DNA of 64,000 nt from Mesorhizobium loti (GCF_003148495.1 NZ_QGGH01000003.1:372001-436000), one strand, 5' to 3'; shown: positions 12,714 to 24,178, numbered from the stretch's first letter. A program made the numbers and translations. Notes: generated from the letters alone by a model not told the origin.

Positions 12714-14225
12714 TCAGGATTGCTCGCTTCGTATGCCGAGTGCGGCGAGGGCAAGGGCCGGCCCGCCCTGCTTGAGATGGACGAGATGGGTGGCCACGAA
12801 CTCGACCAGCGTCTGACGCCCGGTGTGGTCCTTGGTGAAGCCGGCGAGGTCGAACACAGCCGTCACCATCTCTTCCGTAGGCAGGCTTCGTTCAAAAAGC
12901 GCTGCCAATGGTACATCGAGCGGATCGGTGAAATGGCGTTCCGGCAAGGTCTTGCCGCGTGCCTCGCAAGCCGCGATCCAGGCAGCGATCACCAGCGTCA
13001 GGTGTTCGGGCACAGCCCCGGCTTCGATACACTCCAAGGCGGAAGCGACGATGCGCTGCGGCAGTTTCTGGCTGCCGTCATTGGCGATCTGTGCTGTGCG
13101 GTGGGCAAGCGCTGTGTTTGAGAAGCGTTCTGCCAGCTCGGCTGTATAACTCGCGGTGTCGAGCCCGGCATTTTTCGGCAGCGTCGGGATTGCCTCGGCC
13201 CAGAGCGCATCGACAAAGGCCCGTATCGCCGGATCGGCGAAGGCGCGGTCGACGGTGGCGTGACCGCTGAGCAGGCCGAGATAGGCGATGGCCGAATGCG
13301 AGCCGTTGAGCAGCCTGAGCTTCATGTCCTCGAAAGGGCCGACATCCCCGACCATGGTGACGCCGAAGTCTTCCCAGGCCGGACGGCCGCCGGGGAAATT
13401 GTCTTCGACCACCCATTGGCAGAACGGTTCGGTCATCACGGGCCAGGCGTCCTCGACGCCGAGTTCTTCTGCGATCCGCGCCCGGTCGGCATCGGTGGTT
13501 GCCGGCACGATGCGGTCGACCATGCTTGAGGGAAAGGCGACCTGATGGGCGATGTGGTCGGCGATTCCAGCGTCGCCCTTCACGCCAAGCCTGGCGTCGC
13601 GCAATTCGGCGAATTCGGTCAGTAGCCGGTGCAGCGTGGCGCCATTGGCGGGCAGGTTGTCGCAACACAGGACAGTGAAGGGTGGCGTGCCGGCGGCGCG
13701 TCGCCGGGCAAGCGCCTCGGCCAGGAAACCATGCGCCGTCCTCGGCATTTCCCGGTTTGCCAGATCGTGGACGATGTCGGGATGAGCAGTGTCCAATCCG
13801 CCGCCCGCTGCTCTCAGATAGGCCTTTTCGGTGATGGTCAGCGTGACGATGCGGGTGCGCGGATCGGTCAGCACGGCCAGCACCGCGTCCGGATCCTCCG
13901 GCGCCACCAGCATCGCGCCGATCGAGCCGATGACCTGAAGTTTTTCGATTCCACTGCTTCTGATCGCCAGTGTGTAGAGCCCATCTTGCGGCGTGAGCGC
14001 GTCGCGCGTGTCGGCGCTGCGCAGCGAAACGCCTGTTATGCCCCAGCCTGTCTCGCCTGCCGCCAGGCAGTCGTCGACGTAGGCTGCCTGGTGAGCGCGA
14101 TGGAAGGCGCCGACGCCGAGATGCACGATGCCCGGGACGACCTTGCTGCGGTCATATCCGGGGATTGTCACCCGCTCGGGCAGTGAGTGTAGCGAGGCGT
14201 CGGACAAATGGCTGCTGGTCATCAT
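12714..14225 (-). CDS. uxuB: Mannitol dehydrogenase-family oxidoreductase, probable fructuronate reductase
   Basis: This NAD-dependent long-chain polyol dehydrogenase probably reduces D-fructuronate to D-mannonate. The 503 residues contain the dinucleotide-binding motif VHLGVGAFHRAHQAAYVDD near 35. The family signature MKLRLLNGSHSAIAYLGLL lies near 300. Mannitol or arabinitol dehydrogenase is possible from sequence alone. The divergent neighbour, uronate isomerase, favours the fructuronate role. The start at 14225/14222 (ATGATG) is chosen because homology begins soon after; the 58 upstream in-frame residues look non-coding and run into the divergent promoter region. Confidence 0.85.
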   Translation of the reverse strand: MMTSSHLSDASLHSLPERVTIPGYDRSKVVPGIVHLGVGAFHRAHQAAYVDDCLAAGETGWGITGVSLRSADTRDALTPQDGLYTLAIRSSGIEKLQVIGSIGAMLVAPEDPDAVLAVLTDPRTRIVTLTITEKAYLRAAGGGLDTAHPDIVHDLANREMPRTAHGFLAEALARRRAAGTPPFTVLCCDNLPANGATLHRLLTEFAELRDARLGVKGDAGIADHIAHQVAFPSSMVDRIVPATTDADRARIAEELGVEDAWPVMTEPFCQWVVEDNFPGGRPAWEDFGVTMVGDVGPFEDMKLRLLNGSHSAIAYLGLLSGHATVDRAFADPAIRAFVDALWAEAIPTLPKNAGLDTASYTAELAERFSNTALAHRTAQIANDGSQKLPQRIVASALECIEAGAVPEHLTLVIAAWIAACEARGKTLPERHFTDPLDVPLAALFERSLPTEEMVTAVFDLAGFTKDHTGRQTLVEFVATHLVHLKQGGPALALAALGIRSEQS

Positions 14226-14397
14226 ATCACAGGGCGGATGGTTTTGGACGGGGCTGCATGACGGTGTCCCGAGCGTTGATGACAAGCGGCGTAACACCTG
14301 TTTCCGCTTGCCGCAAGGATGCCTGTTTGTGAGCCCACGTTGACATCGCTTTTGCCCGAACGTACCGATGTTCAACCTGGAAGGAGCCGCCTTTCCC

Positions 14398-15807
14398 ATG
14401 GTCGCGCTGACCGATCCGGACCTGCTGTTTCCGCCCGAAGCGCAGTCGCGCTCGCTTGCCCGCGACCTCTACGCCGGCGTCAAAAACCTGCCGATCGTCA
14501 GCCCGCACGGTCACACCGATCCGCGCTGGTATGCGCTGAACGAGCCGTTCCCGGATCCGGCGCAATTGCTTATCGTCCCGGACCACTACATCTTCCGCAT
14601 GCTGTTCAGCCAAGGCGTTCGGCTTGAGGATCTCGGCGTGGCGACGCTGGGCGGTGGGCCGGTCGAGACCGACGGCCGGACGATCTGGCGGCGTTTTGCC
14701 GAGTACTATTATCTGTTTCGCGGCACGCCGACCCGGCTGTGGTTCGATCATGTGCTCGCCCATCTGTTCGGCATCGACGAACCGCTGACCGCCGCAACTG
14801 CCGACCGCCACTACGACACCATTGCGACGCTGCTGCAGTGGGAGAATTTCCGTCCGCGCGCGTTGTTCGAGCGCTTCAACATCGAGGCCATCGCGACAAC
14901 GGAAGGCGCGCTCGACGATCTCCAATGGCACCAGATGATCCGCGACAGCGGCTGGCAGGGCCGCGTCGTCACCGCCTACCGCCCGGACGCGGTCGTCGAT
15001 CCCGACTTCGAAGGGTTCTCGACCAATCTCGACCAGCTCGGAGAGATCACCGGCTGCGATACCGGCAGTTGGGGTGGCTATCTCGATGCGCATCGCCAGC
15101 GGCGCGCCTTCTTCAAGAGTTTTGGCGCAACCTCGTCCGACCACGGCCATCCGACGGCCGAGACCGCCAATCTTTCAGATGCCGCGGCGCAAGAGCTGTT
15201 CAATCGGGTTCGCCGTGGTTCCGACGACGAGCGTGAGCGAAAATTGTTCCGCGCCCAGATGCTGACCGAGATGGCCAAGATGAGCCTCGACGACGGGCTG
15301 GTCCTGCAAATCCATCCCGGTTCCCAGCGCAATCACTCACGCGCTGTCTTCGAGAAATTCGGCCGCGACAAGGGCTTCGATATCCCGACCCGGACCGACT
15401 ATGTAATGGCGCTGAAGCCGCTGCTCGACTGCGTCGGGCTGGAGCGCGACCTTACCGTCATCCTGTTCACGCTCGACGAGACCAGTTATGCGCGCGAACT
15501 GGCGCCGCTCGCCGGCGTCTACCCGGCGCTCAAACTCGGGCCGGCCTGGTGGTTCCACGACAGCCCGGAAGGCATGCGCCGGTTCCGCGAAATGACGACG
15601 GAAACGGCCGGCTTCTACAACACGGTCGGCTTCAACGACGACACGAGAGCCTTCCCCTCGATACCGGCGCGCCACGATGTGGCGCGTCGCGTCGACTGTG
15701 CCTTCCTGGCGCGTCTCGTTGCCGAGCACCGGCTGCGCGAGGACGAGGCGCATGAGCTGGCTGGGGAACTGGCCTACACGCTGGCCAAGAAGGCCTACCG
15801 GCTCTGA
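14398..15807 (+). CDS. uxaC: Uronate isomerase
   Basis: UxaC converts D-glucuronate to D-fructuronate and D-galacturonate to D-tagaturonate, the first cytosolic step of hexuronate catabolism. The 469 residues belong to the amidohydrolase superfamily, with the metal-site motif SPHGHTD near 37-43. The HPGSQRNH segment lies near 305, and NTVGFNDDTRAFPSIPARHD lies near the C-terminus. ATG at 14398 is preferred over 14368 because GGAAGGAG precedes it. It diverges from uxuB, so the 170-bp gap probably carries shared control sites. It is followed after 52 bp by a KdgF-like gene. Confidence 0.93.
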   Translation: MVALTDPDLLFPPEAQSRSLARDLYAGVKNLPIVSPHGHTDPRWYALNEPFPDPAQLLIVPDHYIFRMLFSQGVRLEDLGVATLGGGPVETDGRTIWRRFAEYYYLFRGTPTRLWFDHVLAHLFGIDEPLTAATADRHYDTIATLLQWENFRPRALFERFNIEAIATTEGALDDLQWHQMIRDSGWQGRVVTAYRPDAVVDPDFEGFSTNLDQLGEITGCDTGSWGGYLDAHRQRRAFFKSFGATSSDHGHPTAETANLSDAAAQELFNRVRRGSDDERERKLFRAQMLTEMAKMSLDDGLVLQIHPGSQRNHSRAVFEKFGRDKGFDIPTRTDYVMALKPLLDCVGLERDLTVILFTLDETSYARELAPLAGVYPALKLGPAWWFHDSPEGMRRFREMTTETAGFYNTVGFNDDTRAFPSIPARHDVARRVDCAFLARLVAEHRLREDEAHELAGELAYTLAKKAYRL

Positions 15808-15859
15808 CGCGTGCTCGCGCAATAGACGCTGGTCACTTATCCGCGATGAGGAGATGACG

Positions 15860-16195
15860 ATGACCGCAAGGATTTTCGCGCCGGCCGGCAAGGGCGCGTG
15901 GACGACAACGCCGGACGGCAACAGGCGGCGCGTCCTTCTGCACACCGATGAATTGATGCTGGTCGAATTCGGCTTCGACAGGGGTGGCGTCGGCGCCCTG
16001 CATTCGCACCCGCATGTCCAGGCAAGCTATGTCGCCGAGGGCCGCTTCGAGGTGACCATCGACGGCCAGACCGAAATCCTCGCGGCCGGCGGCAGTTTCA
16101 TCGTGCCGTCCGGTCTGGTGCACGGCGTCAAGGCGCTCGAAGCAGGGCGGCTGGTCGACAGCTTCACGCCGCACCGGGCCGATTTCCTCGGCTGA
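15860..16195 (+). CDS. kdgF: KdgF-like cupin (unsaturated uronate linearisation)
   Basis: This single-domain cupin of 111 residues has metal-binding histidines in LHSHPHVQASYVAEGRFEV and a second cluster at VPSGLVHGVKA. Length and motifs match KdgF, which in pectin and alginate degraders helps convert 4,5-unsaturated monouronates to the linear keto sugar. Its place directly after uxaC supports a uronate role. ATG at 15860 is preferred over 15854 because the GAGGAG sits too close to the latter. The last 156 coding bases are copied again at 18044-18202. Confidence 0.8.
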   Translation: MTARIFAPAGKGAWTTTPDGNRRRVLLHTDELMLVEFGFDRGGVGALHSHPHVQASYVAEGRFEVTIDGQTEILAAGGSFIVPSGLVHGVKALEAGRLVDSFTPHRADFLG

Positions 16196-16345
16196 GCGAG
16201 CGGGATCAATGCACGCCAGAAGAAGCCCGCGCTGCCTTGTTCCAGCACACCTCGCAAACGAAAAACCCCTTGTCTCCGAAGAGGCGCGGGCCTGTTGCCT
16301 AAGCCCTTTGGCGCCGCAGTACTCTGACCATCACCGCAGGATGCG
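16040..16345 (+). repeat. Left copy of a direct duplication (kdgF 3' end plus downstream DNA)
   Basis: This segment covers the last half of kdgF and about 150 bp beyond it. It reappears in degenerate form at 18044-18319. The two copies share GGCCGCTTCGA at the left and CCGCAGGATGCG at the right, and flank the cupin/AraC cassette. Confidence 0.85.
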
Positions 16346-16400
16346 CAGTGATTCGTCGCTTACATCGACGTCCTTGGGACATCTTGCGATCAGTGAATTG

Positions 16401-16853
16401 CTACTTTTTGGTTGGGTCGTCTGCCGGGTTGACGTAGGTAATCGCGAAAGGTCCCTCGCCGTGAACCTGGACAATCGTATCGCTTGTCGTCCACGCGAAG
16501 TGATTCATTCCAGTCGGGGCAACGCCGAAGCCGCCAGCCGTCAGTTCGATACCCTTCGCCTCGTCGAGCTTGTCGCCCATTCCGATATGAAAGTTGCCGG
16601 AAATCACTGTCACATATTCCGAAGTGGGGTGGTTGTGCGCGGGAATTTTGTAGCCCGCGGGCATCTTCAGCCGCAGCACATAGATGCCGTCCTTTGACGG
16701 ATCGCCTGCAACAACCGCGATCTGGGCGCCAGCTGGAAGGACAGCAGGAGCGGGCCCCCACTTGATTTCGTCGGCGTTTATGGGCGCGTCGTGAGCAAAT
16801 AGGGGCGCTGTTCCAACAAGCAGAAGTGCAAGTGCGCAGGCAAGTTTCAACAT
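16401..16853 (-). CDS. Secreted cupin-domain protein
   Basis: The 150-residue protein starts with a signal peptide (MLKLACALALLLVGTAPLFA, cleavage expected after Ala-His). A cupin core follows, with metal ligands in IPAHNHPTSEYVTVISGNFHIG and a later histidine in TGMNHFAW. It is therefore predicted to be periplasmic. The substrate is unknown. A GGAG lies eight bases before the ATG. It diverges from the AraC-family regulator at 16998 over a 144-bp gap, which suggests the regulator may control it. Confidence 0.8.
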   Translation of the reverse strand: MLKLACALALLLVGTAPLFAHDAPINADEIKWGPAPAVLPAGAQIAVVAGDPSKDGIYVLRLKMPAGYKIPAHNHPTSEYVTVISGNFHIGMGDKLDEAKGIELTAGGFGVAPTGMNHFAWTTSDTIVQVHGEGPFAITYVNPADDPTKK

Positions 16854-16997
16854 CCTGGTGTCTCCATTTGGGTCGCAGAAAGGTCGTGTTTTTTGCCAAA
16901 GCTCGAGGGTTGATAAGATCGGGCATCGGGTGATGCGGGATTAATCTGTCGAGCTGCAGCGTTCTGGAGGTGTAGACGCCAGACTTCAGGTTCAGCA

Positions 16998-18044
16998 ATG
17001 ATTGAAACATCGGATTTACATGCAGGTACGCCGGACCACGGGCCTCCCGTCGGGCCGGATCTGCTGTCGGAAATGCTGAAAGCCGTAAGGCTGACCGGCT
17101 CCGTCTTTCTGAACGCCTGCTTTAGTGCGCCGTTCGGCGTTGTGGCCCCGAAATACTACGACCCGGTCAGCCCCATGGCGTATCTGCGCCACATCAGCAT
17201 TTTCCATTTCATCGTAGCGGGCAACTGTACTTTTGAGGCCGGAAATGGCGAGCGGCGGGAAGTCACTGCTGGCGATCTGTTGTTCCTGCCATTCGCCGGC
17301 CACCACAGGTTTTGGAAGGGTGAGCCGCTGGTGATGGCCGCAGCCGGAGAAATCGTTCAGCCTGGTCGGATCGAAGGGATGTGGACTGTCAATTATGGCG
17401 GCGGTGGTGACGAACTGCGCATGGTCTGCGGCTTCCTTGAGTCTTCAGAATTCCTGTTCGCGCCGGTGTTCCGCACGCTTCCGGCGCTCATCGTCGAGAA
17501 GATGTCAGAGGACAAGGTTGGCGCCCTGATCGCCTCAACCGTGCAGGAAATCGATTTGCACGTCGAGGCGGCGGCACCGGGTTCACAGGCGATGCTCGGA
17601 AGGCTCATGGAGCTTTTGTTCGTTGAACTGCTGAGGCGCCATGTCGCCCGGCTTCCACCCGGCTCAAAGGGTTGGTTCGCGGCGCTAAACGATCCGATTG
17701 TCGCAAGGACGCTGCAGCTTCTCCACGCCGATCCGGCGCGCCACTGGACCGTCGGCCAGATTGCCGACAAGGTTGGCTCATCGCGCACGATCGTTGCAGG
17801 GCGGTTCAACGCGCTGCTCGGCCGCCCGCCGATCGAATACGTGACGAGTTGGAGGATCCAGCTGGCTGGGGAGCGTCTGCGTTTCGGCCACGAAAGTCTC
17901 GCAAGTATCGCTGCCGGCGTGGGATATCAATCCGAGGCTGCATTCAGTCGCGCCTTCAAACGGGTCACCGGGATCACGCCGGGAAAATGGCGAGAACGGA
18001 CCGGCTCTCTTGCGGGTCTCGCCCTAGGATCTGCTTCGCCCTAG
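16998..18044 (+). CDS. AraC-family transcriptional regulator with N-terminal cupin domain
   Basis: The N-terminal half is a cupin-type ligand-binding domain (RHISIFHFIVAGNCTFE, near residues 62-78). The C-terminal 100 residues form the paired helix-turn-helix of AraC (WTVGQIADKVGSSRTIVAGRF and LASIAAGVGYQSEAAFSRAFKRVTG). Total length is 348. It is divergent to the secreted cupin gene and probably regulates it. Its stop codon lies exactly where the right copy of the kdgF duplication begins, so the last few codons may come from that junction. Confidence 0.88.
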   Translation: MIETSDLHAGTPDHGPPVGPDLLSEMLKAVRLTGSVFLNACFSAPFGVVAPKYYDPVSPMAYLRHISIFHFIVAGNCTFEAGNGERREVTAGDLLFLPFAGHHRFWKGEPLVMAAAGEIVQPGRIEGMWTVNYGGGGDELRMVCGFLESSEFLFAPVFRTLPALIVEKMSEDKVGALIASTVQEIDLHVEAAAPGSQAMLGRLMELLFVELLRRHVARLPPGSKGWFAALNDPIVARTLQLLHADPARHWTVGQIADKVGSSRTIVAGRFNALLGRPPIEYVTSWRIQLAGERLRFGHESLASIAAGVGYQSEAAFSRAFKRVTGITPGKWRERTGSLAGLALGSASP

Positions 18045-18202
18045 GCCGCTTCGAAGTGACCATCGCCGGCCGGACCGAAACCCTCGCGGCCGGCGGCAGT
18101 TTCATCGTGCCGTCCGGTCTGGTGCACGGCGTCAAGGCGCTCGAAGCGGGGCGGCTGATCGACAGCTTTACGCCGCACCGGGCCGATTTTCTTTCTCTTT
18201 GA
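18044..18202 (+). pseudogene. Truncated kdgF copy
   Basis: The fragment encodes a near-identical version of the last 50 residues of the upstream KdgF-like protein (RFEVTIAGRTETLAAGG onward to FTPHRADF). It lacks the first half of the cupin and any start signal. It ends at its own stop with LSL instead of LG. It is a remnant of duplication, not an active gene. Confidence 0.85.
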
Positions 18203-18319
18203 ATTGCTCTAGCCAAGAGTAGGAGATCGAGCAGAGAAAACCCGCGCCCCAAAAGAGACGCGGGTTGTTGCCTGGGCGCTTGTGGCGCCGCGGTACTCAA
18301 GACATGACCGCAGGATGCG
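18044..18319 (+). repeat. Right copy of the direct duplication
   Basis: This is a diverged copy of 16040-16345. It carries the kdgF 3' end and a downstream hairpin (AACCCGCG/CGCGGGTT at 18239-18266). The junction coincides with the araC stop codon. Confidence 0.85.
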
Positions 18320-18383
18320 AAACCTGCCGCATGATGGTGAACATAGGTTTAACGCGCCGTGATGGCTGGGTGGCTACGTCCGG

Positions 18384-19802
18384 TCAGGTGATGTGCCGGA
18401 GCAGGCTGAAGAACCGCTCGAACGTCTTGCCGTAGGGCGGACGCAACATGGCGCCGGCGCTCAGCCGCGACTGCAGGAAAACCGGCTTCTCCTTGCTGAA
18501 GGTGCGAAAGCCCCATTCGCCGTGATAGGCGCCCATGCCGCTGGCGCCGACACCGCCGAAGGGCTGGTTCTCCTGCACCAGATGCAGCATGCAGTCGTTG
18601 ATGGTGACGCCGCCGGCGACGGTCTCGTGCAGCATGCGTTGACGGTTGCCGCTGTCGCGTCCGAACCAGTAGAGCGCCAGCGGCCGGTCCGCCCCGTTTA
18701 CATGGTCGATCGCGTCGTCGATGCCGGCATATTCGACGATCGGCAGCACCGGGCCAAAGATCTCTTCGCGCATCAGCCGCAGGTTTGCGCTGGCATTGCG
18801 CACCAGGGTCGGCAGCATTTTCCGGCTCGCGCCAAGTTCCTCGCCGGCCGGGTTGATTTCGGTGACATCGGCGCCGGCATCACGCGCCTCGGCGATCATG
18901 TCGCGCAGGCGCTGGTGGTGCCGGTCACTGATGATGGCGGTATAATCGGGGTTGTCGCGCAAGGTCGGGTAGAGCCGTGCTATCGCCGTTGCCAGCTTCG
19001 CGGAGACCGCGTCTCCTTGCCCCTTCGGCACCAGCAGATAATCCGGCGCGATGCAGGTCTGCCCGGCATTCAACAGCTTGCCATAGGCAATGCTGGCTGC
19101 CGCCGCGTCGAGGTCGCATGATGGATCGAAGATTGCCGGCGACTTGCCGCCGAGCTCGAGCGTGACCGGGGTCAGATTGGCGGCCGCCGCGATGGCGACG
19201 TGGCGGCCGACCGATGTCGAGCCGGTGAACAGCAGATGATCGAAAGGCATCGACACGAAAGCCTTTCCCATCTCGGCGTCGCCGGTGATGATGCTGAGCT
19301 CATCGGTCGCGAAATGCTCGGCAACGAGCTTGGCCAGCAGCTCGGAAAATGCCGGCGTCAGTTCGGAAGGTTTGATGAGCACCCGATTGCCGGCGGCGAG
19401 GGCGGCAGTCACCGGCGCCACAGCGAGCTGGAAAGGATAATTCCAGGGCGACACGATGCCGACGACCCCGAGCGGCTGCGGGACGAGGCGATTTCTACCC
19501 GGCAGGAACGGCATGGTGGTGGCTACGCGACGCTCCCGCATCCAACCCTTGAGATGGGCCAGCGCGTGGCGGATGCCGGCGCGCACGACGAACAGTTCCG
19601 CAAGCCGCGTCTCGTGTGCCGAACGGCCTCCAAAGTCGGCGTCGATCGCCGCACAGATCTCTGCTTCGTGCCGCTCGGTCAGCGCCAGCAGGCGCATCAG
19701 GCGGTCTTTGCGGACGCCCAGGTCAGGAAAGGGCTGTGTCCCGAAGGCCGCACGCTGCAATTGGAACCGCTCGCCGAGAACATCCTGTCTGGTCTGCAGC
19801 AT
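18384..19802 (-). CDS. calB: Coniferyl-type aldehyde dehydrogenase
   Basis: This NAD(P)-dependent aldehyde dehydrogenase has 472 residues. It shows the cofactor region VGIVSPWNYPFQL, the general base in LELGGKSP, and the catalytic cysteine in NAGQTCIAPDY. The C-terminus (ENQPFGGVGASGMGAYHGEWGF) and length match the coniferyl aldehyde dehydrogenase subgroup, which oxidises aromatic or medium-chain aldehydes to acids. The start at 19802 is set by GGGAGGG upstream; the 76 earlier in-frame residues look spurious. The neighbours give no pathway context. Confidence 0.85.
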   Translation of the reverse strand: MLQTRQDVLGERFQLQRAAFGTQPFPDLGVRKDRLMRLLALTERHEAEICAAIDADFGGRSAHETRLAELFVVRAGIRHALAHLKGWMRERRVATTMPFLPGRNRLVPQPLGVVGIVSPWNYPFQLAVAPVTAALAAGNRVLIKPSELTPAFSELLAKLVAEHFATDELSIITGDAEMGKAFVSMPFDHLLFTGSTSVGRHVAIAAAANLTPVTLELGGKSPAIFDPSCDLDAAAASIAYGKLLNAGQTCIAPDYLLVPKGQGDAVSAKLATAIARLYPTLRDNPDYTAIISDRHHQRLRDMIAEARDAGADVTEINPAGEELGASRKMLPTLVRNASANLRLMREEIFGPVLPIVEYAGIDDAIDHVNGADRPLALYWFGRDSGNRQRMLHETVAGGVTINDCMLHLVQENQPFGGVGASGMGAYHGEWGFRTFSKEKPVFLQSRLSAGAMLRPPYGKTFERFFSLLRHIT

Positions 19803-20100
19803 CGCGCCCTCCCTGGCTTGTTGGGCCGAGCTTACATCGTGGTGCGTGAAGGAATCCAGCGGGGTGCGGGTGTCCTGGGGGAAGGCGCAGGCTGCGAACG
19901 ATCTGTTCCTGTTGTGGCGTGATGACAGCTGCGCTAAGGCAAGGTGCCCATGCAGAGAGTCGTTTTGACCGGTTTCCACATCCTCTCCAGTCCACGAAAT
20001 TCCAACCGGGTGTCTGCCTGATGCAGGCATCTGCGACGAGCATCGTGGCCATGGACCCCAAGCGGCGCGTTTCGCGCCGGGTGGCCCAGCGGAATTGCGG

Positions 20101-20861
20101 ATGAAGGACGCTCACAGACTTGAGGCCGCGTTCAGTGCGGCCGCGCGAAGGGTCATGCGGGAGTTTCATCGGTTCGTGCCGCTGTCTCTGAAAAGGCGCA
20201 TGCAAAAACGCGCATACCCACGCGCGACGCCGGCCAACAGAATTTTCATCTCGGGCTGTGCGCGCAGCGGGACGACGCTGACACAGCGGTTGATGAGGTG
20301 TTTCGAGGACATTTTCGTCCATCCGCCCGAAGCGCGATACACAATGCTGGACATGCTGGACCGGCCGGAATCCAACCTCGTCGTCAAGCGCGATGCGCGC
20401 AGCTTTGCGCATCTGGCGAAGCTGCCTGCTTCCATCGGCTTGATCTACTGCGTACGCCATCCATTCGACACGCTGACAAGTTCGCATCCGCAAACACGCA
20501 ACGAGCGTCGGTTCCACGTCACGCCGCATCGCTGGCTGGCCGAATACGATGCGCTGATAAAGCTGAAGAAGGCACAACCGCACAGGCAGATCCTTTTCGT
20601 TCGCTACGAAGACATGATCGGCGCGCCCGATGCCATTCAGCAGCGAATCGCGCAGTTGTTCGGACTGACGCCGCGGATTCGCTTCAGCGAGGATCCGGAC
20701 AATCCGATCCGGGTGGCTTCGTTGAGAAAATGGGAGAGGAGTGAAGAATTCCGGACCTATCTCGGCGGCCTGTCGCCGGCATTCCTCGTCCGCGTCCAGC
20801 GCTTCTGCGCCGAGTTCGGGTATGACATGCCGATAACATCGCAGACCGTGGACGCTCCGTG

Positions 20862-20862
<1 letters not shown>
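20101..20862 (+). CDS. Sulfotransferase-family protein
   Basis: The 253-residue protein carries the 5'-phosphosulfate-binding P-loop in IFISGCARSGTTLTQRLM near residue 45. The 3'-phosphate-binding region is in YCVRHPFDTLTSS near 120. It would move a sulfuryl group from PAPS to an unknown acceptor. The N-terminus is basic with no signal peptide. The stop overlaps the recQ start (TGATG), so the two are probably translated together, which is an unusual pairing. No PAPS synthesis genes are in view. Confidence 0.75.
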
Positions 20863-22709
<1,847 letters not shown>

Positions 22710-23394
22710 ACACGCGGGAATTTGCGACAGACTTAGCGGCCTGGGCCAAGCCTTACCTTTGAGTTCATGGATAGTCCGTCTTGTGGCCGGTACGACCACC
22801 CGGCTTCGCCTCAGCAGCTCGCTCGCCACAAGGCCTACCCGAGCTATCGGTTTGGGTTCGAAGGTCGCAGGGATGTTGGTCGTTGGTACCGACATTCACG
22901 ATAATGCCGGCCTGTGGGGTGACCGGCGCCACGGTTATTTCCCGATAGCGTTGAACGACGTCGGTTATTCGCGGTCCGTCGCTTTCGATGTGCGTGTTGT
23001 TACTGTTCGGATTGAAAGAATCGACCGTCTGCACCAGGCTATTGGCGCGGTTTGCATCGCCTGTTGCAAGCGAGGGGGCAGAGGATGCATGCCCGTGGTA
23101 TGTTTTACTCGCGGCGCCTATGATGTCGTCATCGGCGCTCGCAGTCCGCCACAACGCGCGTTGGTGAGGCTCTGGTGCGGGATGTTAGCCAAGGCGCCGG
23201 TTAACCTGTCCCACAATGGGCCATTTGCCGCTGGCATCACAATTGCAATGTCAGCAATGCCGGGTGTTGGGACCATGGGATCCGGCATGGGGCGATGGGG
23301 CCCTCGCCGCTTCGCAAATGGAGCGGCGAGGTTTTTATTCAGCTATCAGCCAGCCATTGGGAGGTACGTGCGATAAAGCGATCAGCGACCACGC
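22710..23394. other. Gene-poor stretch between recQ and a small conserved-looking gene
   Basis: No convincing gene is present here. A minus-strand frame at 22765-23154 (129 codons, TTG start, no Shine-Dalgarno) has a plausible middle (SLVQTVDSFNPNSNNTHIE) and may be a decayed gene. A strong plus-strand terminator at 23302 lacks an evident upstream gene. Confidence 0.4.
23302..23336 (+). terminator. Strong orphan intrinsic terminator
   Basis: A perfect ten-base stem (CCTCGCCGCT / AGCGGCGAGG) with a ten-base loop is followed by TTTTT. No plus-strand gene ends nearby (recQ stops 590 bp upstream). It may end a small RNA transcribed from the 22.75-23.3 kb stretch. Confidence 0.75.
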
Positions 23395-23700
23395 CTACTG
23401 CGATCGCCCAGGCTGCCAAACTGTAGAACTGTCACTCCGCGCCCATTGGTCGCTTCGTCCTGCATTTAATACGCGGCTTGTCTCAATGATCCCGACCATT
23501 GCGCGAGTAAATTCAACCATGCTGTTTGCCGTGACAGCTGCCCTGTCCGGACTTTGCCCAATCAGCTCAGCGGCTCCGCAACATGACAGGCGGATGAGAT
23601 CGTAGTGCGGATCTCTTTCATCGTCTGGCAACGTCGCTAATTTCAGGGCGCGACGGTGAATCATCCGCAGCAGCTGTGCCAGTGCTGTTTCGACTCTCAT
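23395..23700 (-). CDS. Small hypothetical protein
   Basis: The 101-residue protein begins MRVETALAQLLRMIHRRALKL. It looks alpha-helical in its first half and contains a CCGAAELIG segment. No family is recognised. The start is chosen because GGAG lies seven bases upstream of the ATG. The open frame runs further upstream to 23964, but that part lacks coding character. Confidence 0.5.
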   Translation of the reverse strand: MRVETALAQLLRMIHRRALKLATLPDDERDPHYDLIRLSCCGAAELIGQSPDRAAVTANSMVEFTRAMVGIIETSRVLNAGRSDQWARSDSSTVWQPGRSQ

Positions 23701-24058
23701 GCGTTTTGCTCCGCATCGGTCGAACGTCCCGGCACAGAAGGGCGCTGGAACGTCGATCGGGGTTCGGTTCCCGTCCCGACACTGAAAGGTTGCATTATAG
23801 CCGTTAATATATCGTTGATTGCTAATATACGCGCCAAACTGGGCAGCGTGCTTGCCGCGGCGGCCGCGGTCGCCGGCAAGCAATACGCCCCAAGCCGGCA
23901 GGGTAGCGCCTATGCCGGGAACGGACGCGAGTGTGCCAACAGTCTGGTCAGAAAAGCGGTGCATAATCCAAATCTCCTTCGGTTGCGGCTTCCTGGGAAA
24001 CGCATTGGGAAGGAAGAGGTGGGCGTTAAAAAATCTTACAAAATCAATCTATCAGACA
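23701..24058. other. Non-coding stretch left of the integrative element
   Basis: No gene is seen here. The AT-rich segment at 23800-23835 (TTAATATATCGTTGATTGC) contrasts with its surroundings. The stretch ends at the left attachment repeat. Confidence 0.4.
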
Positions 24059-24082
24059 GGAAATATGGCGGAGAGGGAGGGA
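24059..24082. repeat. Left attachment site (attL)
   Basis: The site is identical over 24 bases to 37015-37038, starting GGAAATATGG and ending GGGAGGGA. The reverse complement carries the tRNA-Ser acceptor 3' strand and CCA. Confidence 0.9.
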
Positions 24083-24145
24083 CACTCTCCTCCAGGGCTC
24101 TGAACCCCTTGCATCCCTTGACTTCTGGGCTTCAAAGACTCACCT

Positions 24146-24175
24146 GTGGGGCACCAATGTGGGGCACCGGGGTGC
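24146..24175 (+). promoter_or_regulatory. Repeated GGGGCACC motif before the integrase (possible arm-type sites)
   Basis: Two direct copies of TGGGGCACC lie 15 bp apart immediately upstream of the integrase start. The motif recurs at the opposite end of the element (36938-36947) beside a GGTGCACC inverted copy. Paired distal repeats of this kind fit integrase arm-binding sites. Confidence 0.45.
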
Positions 24176-24178
24176 AAA

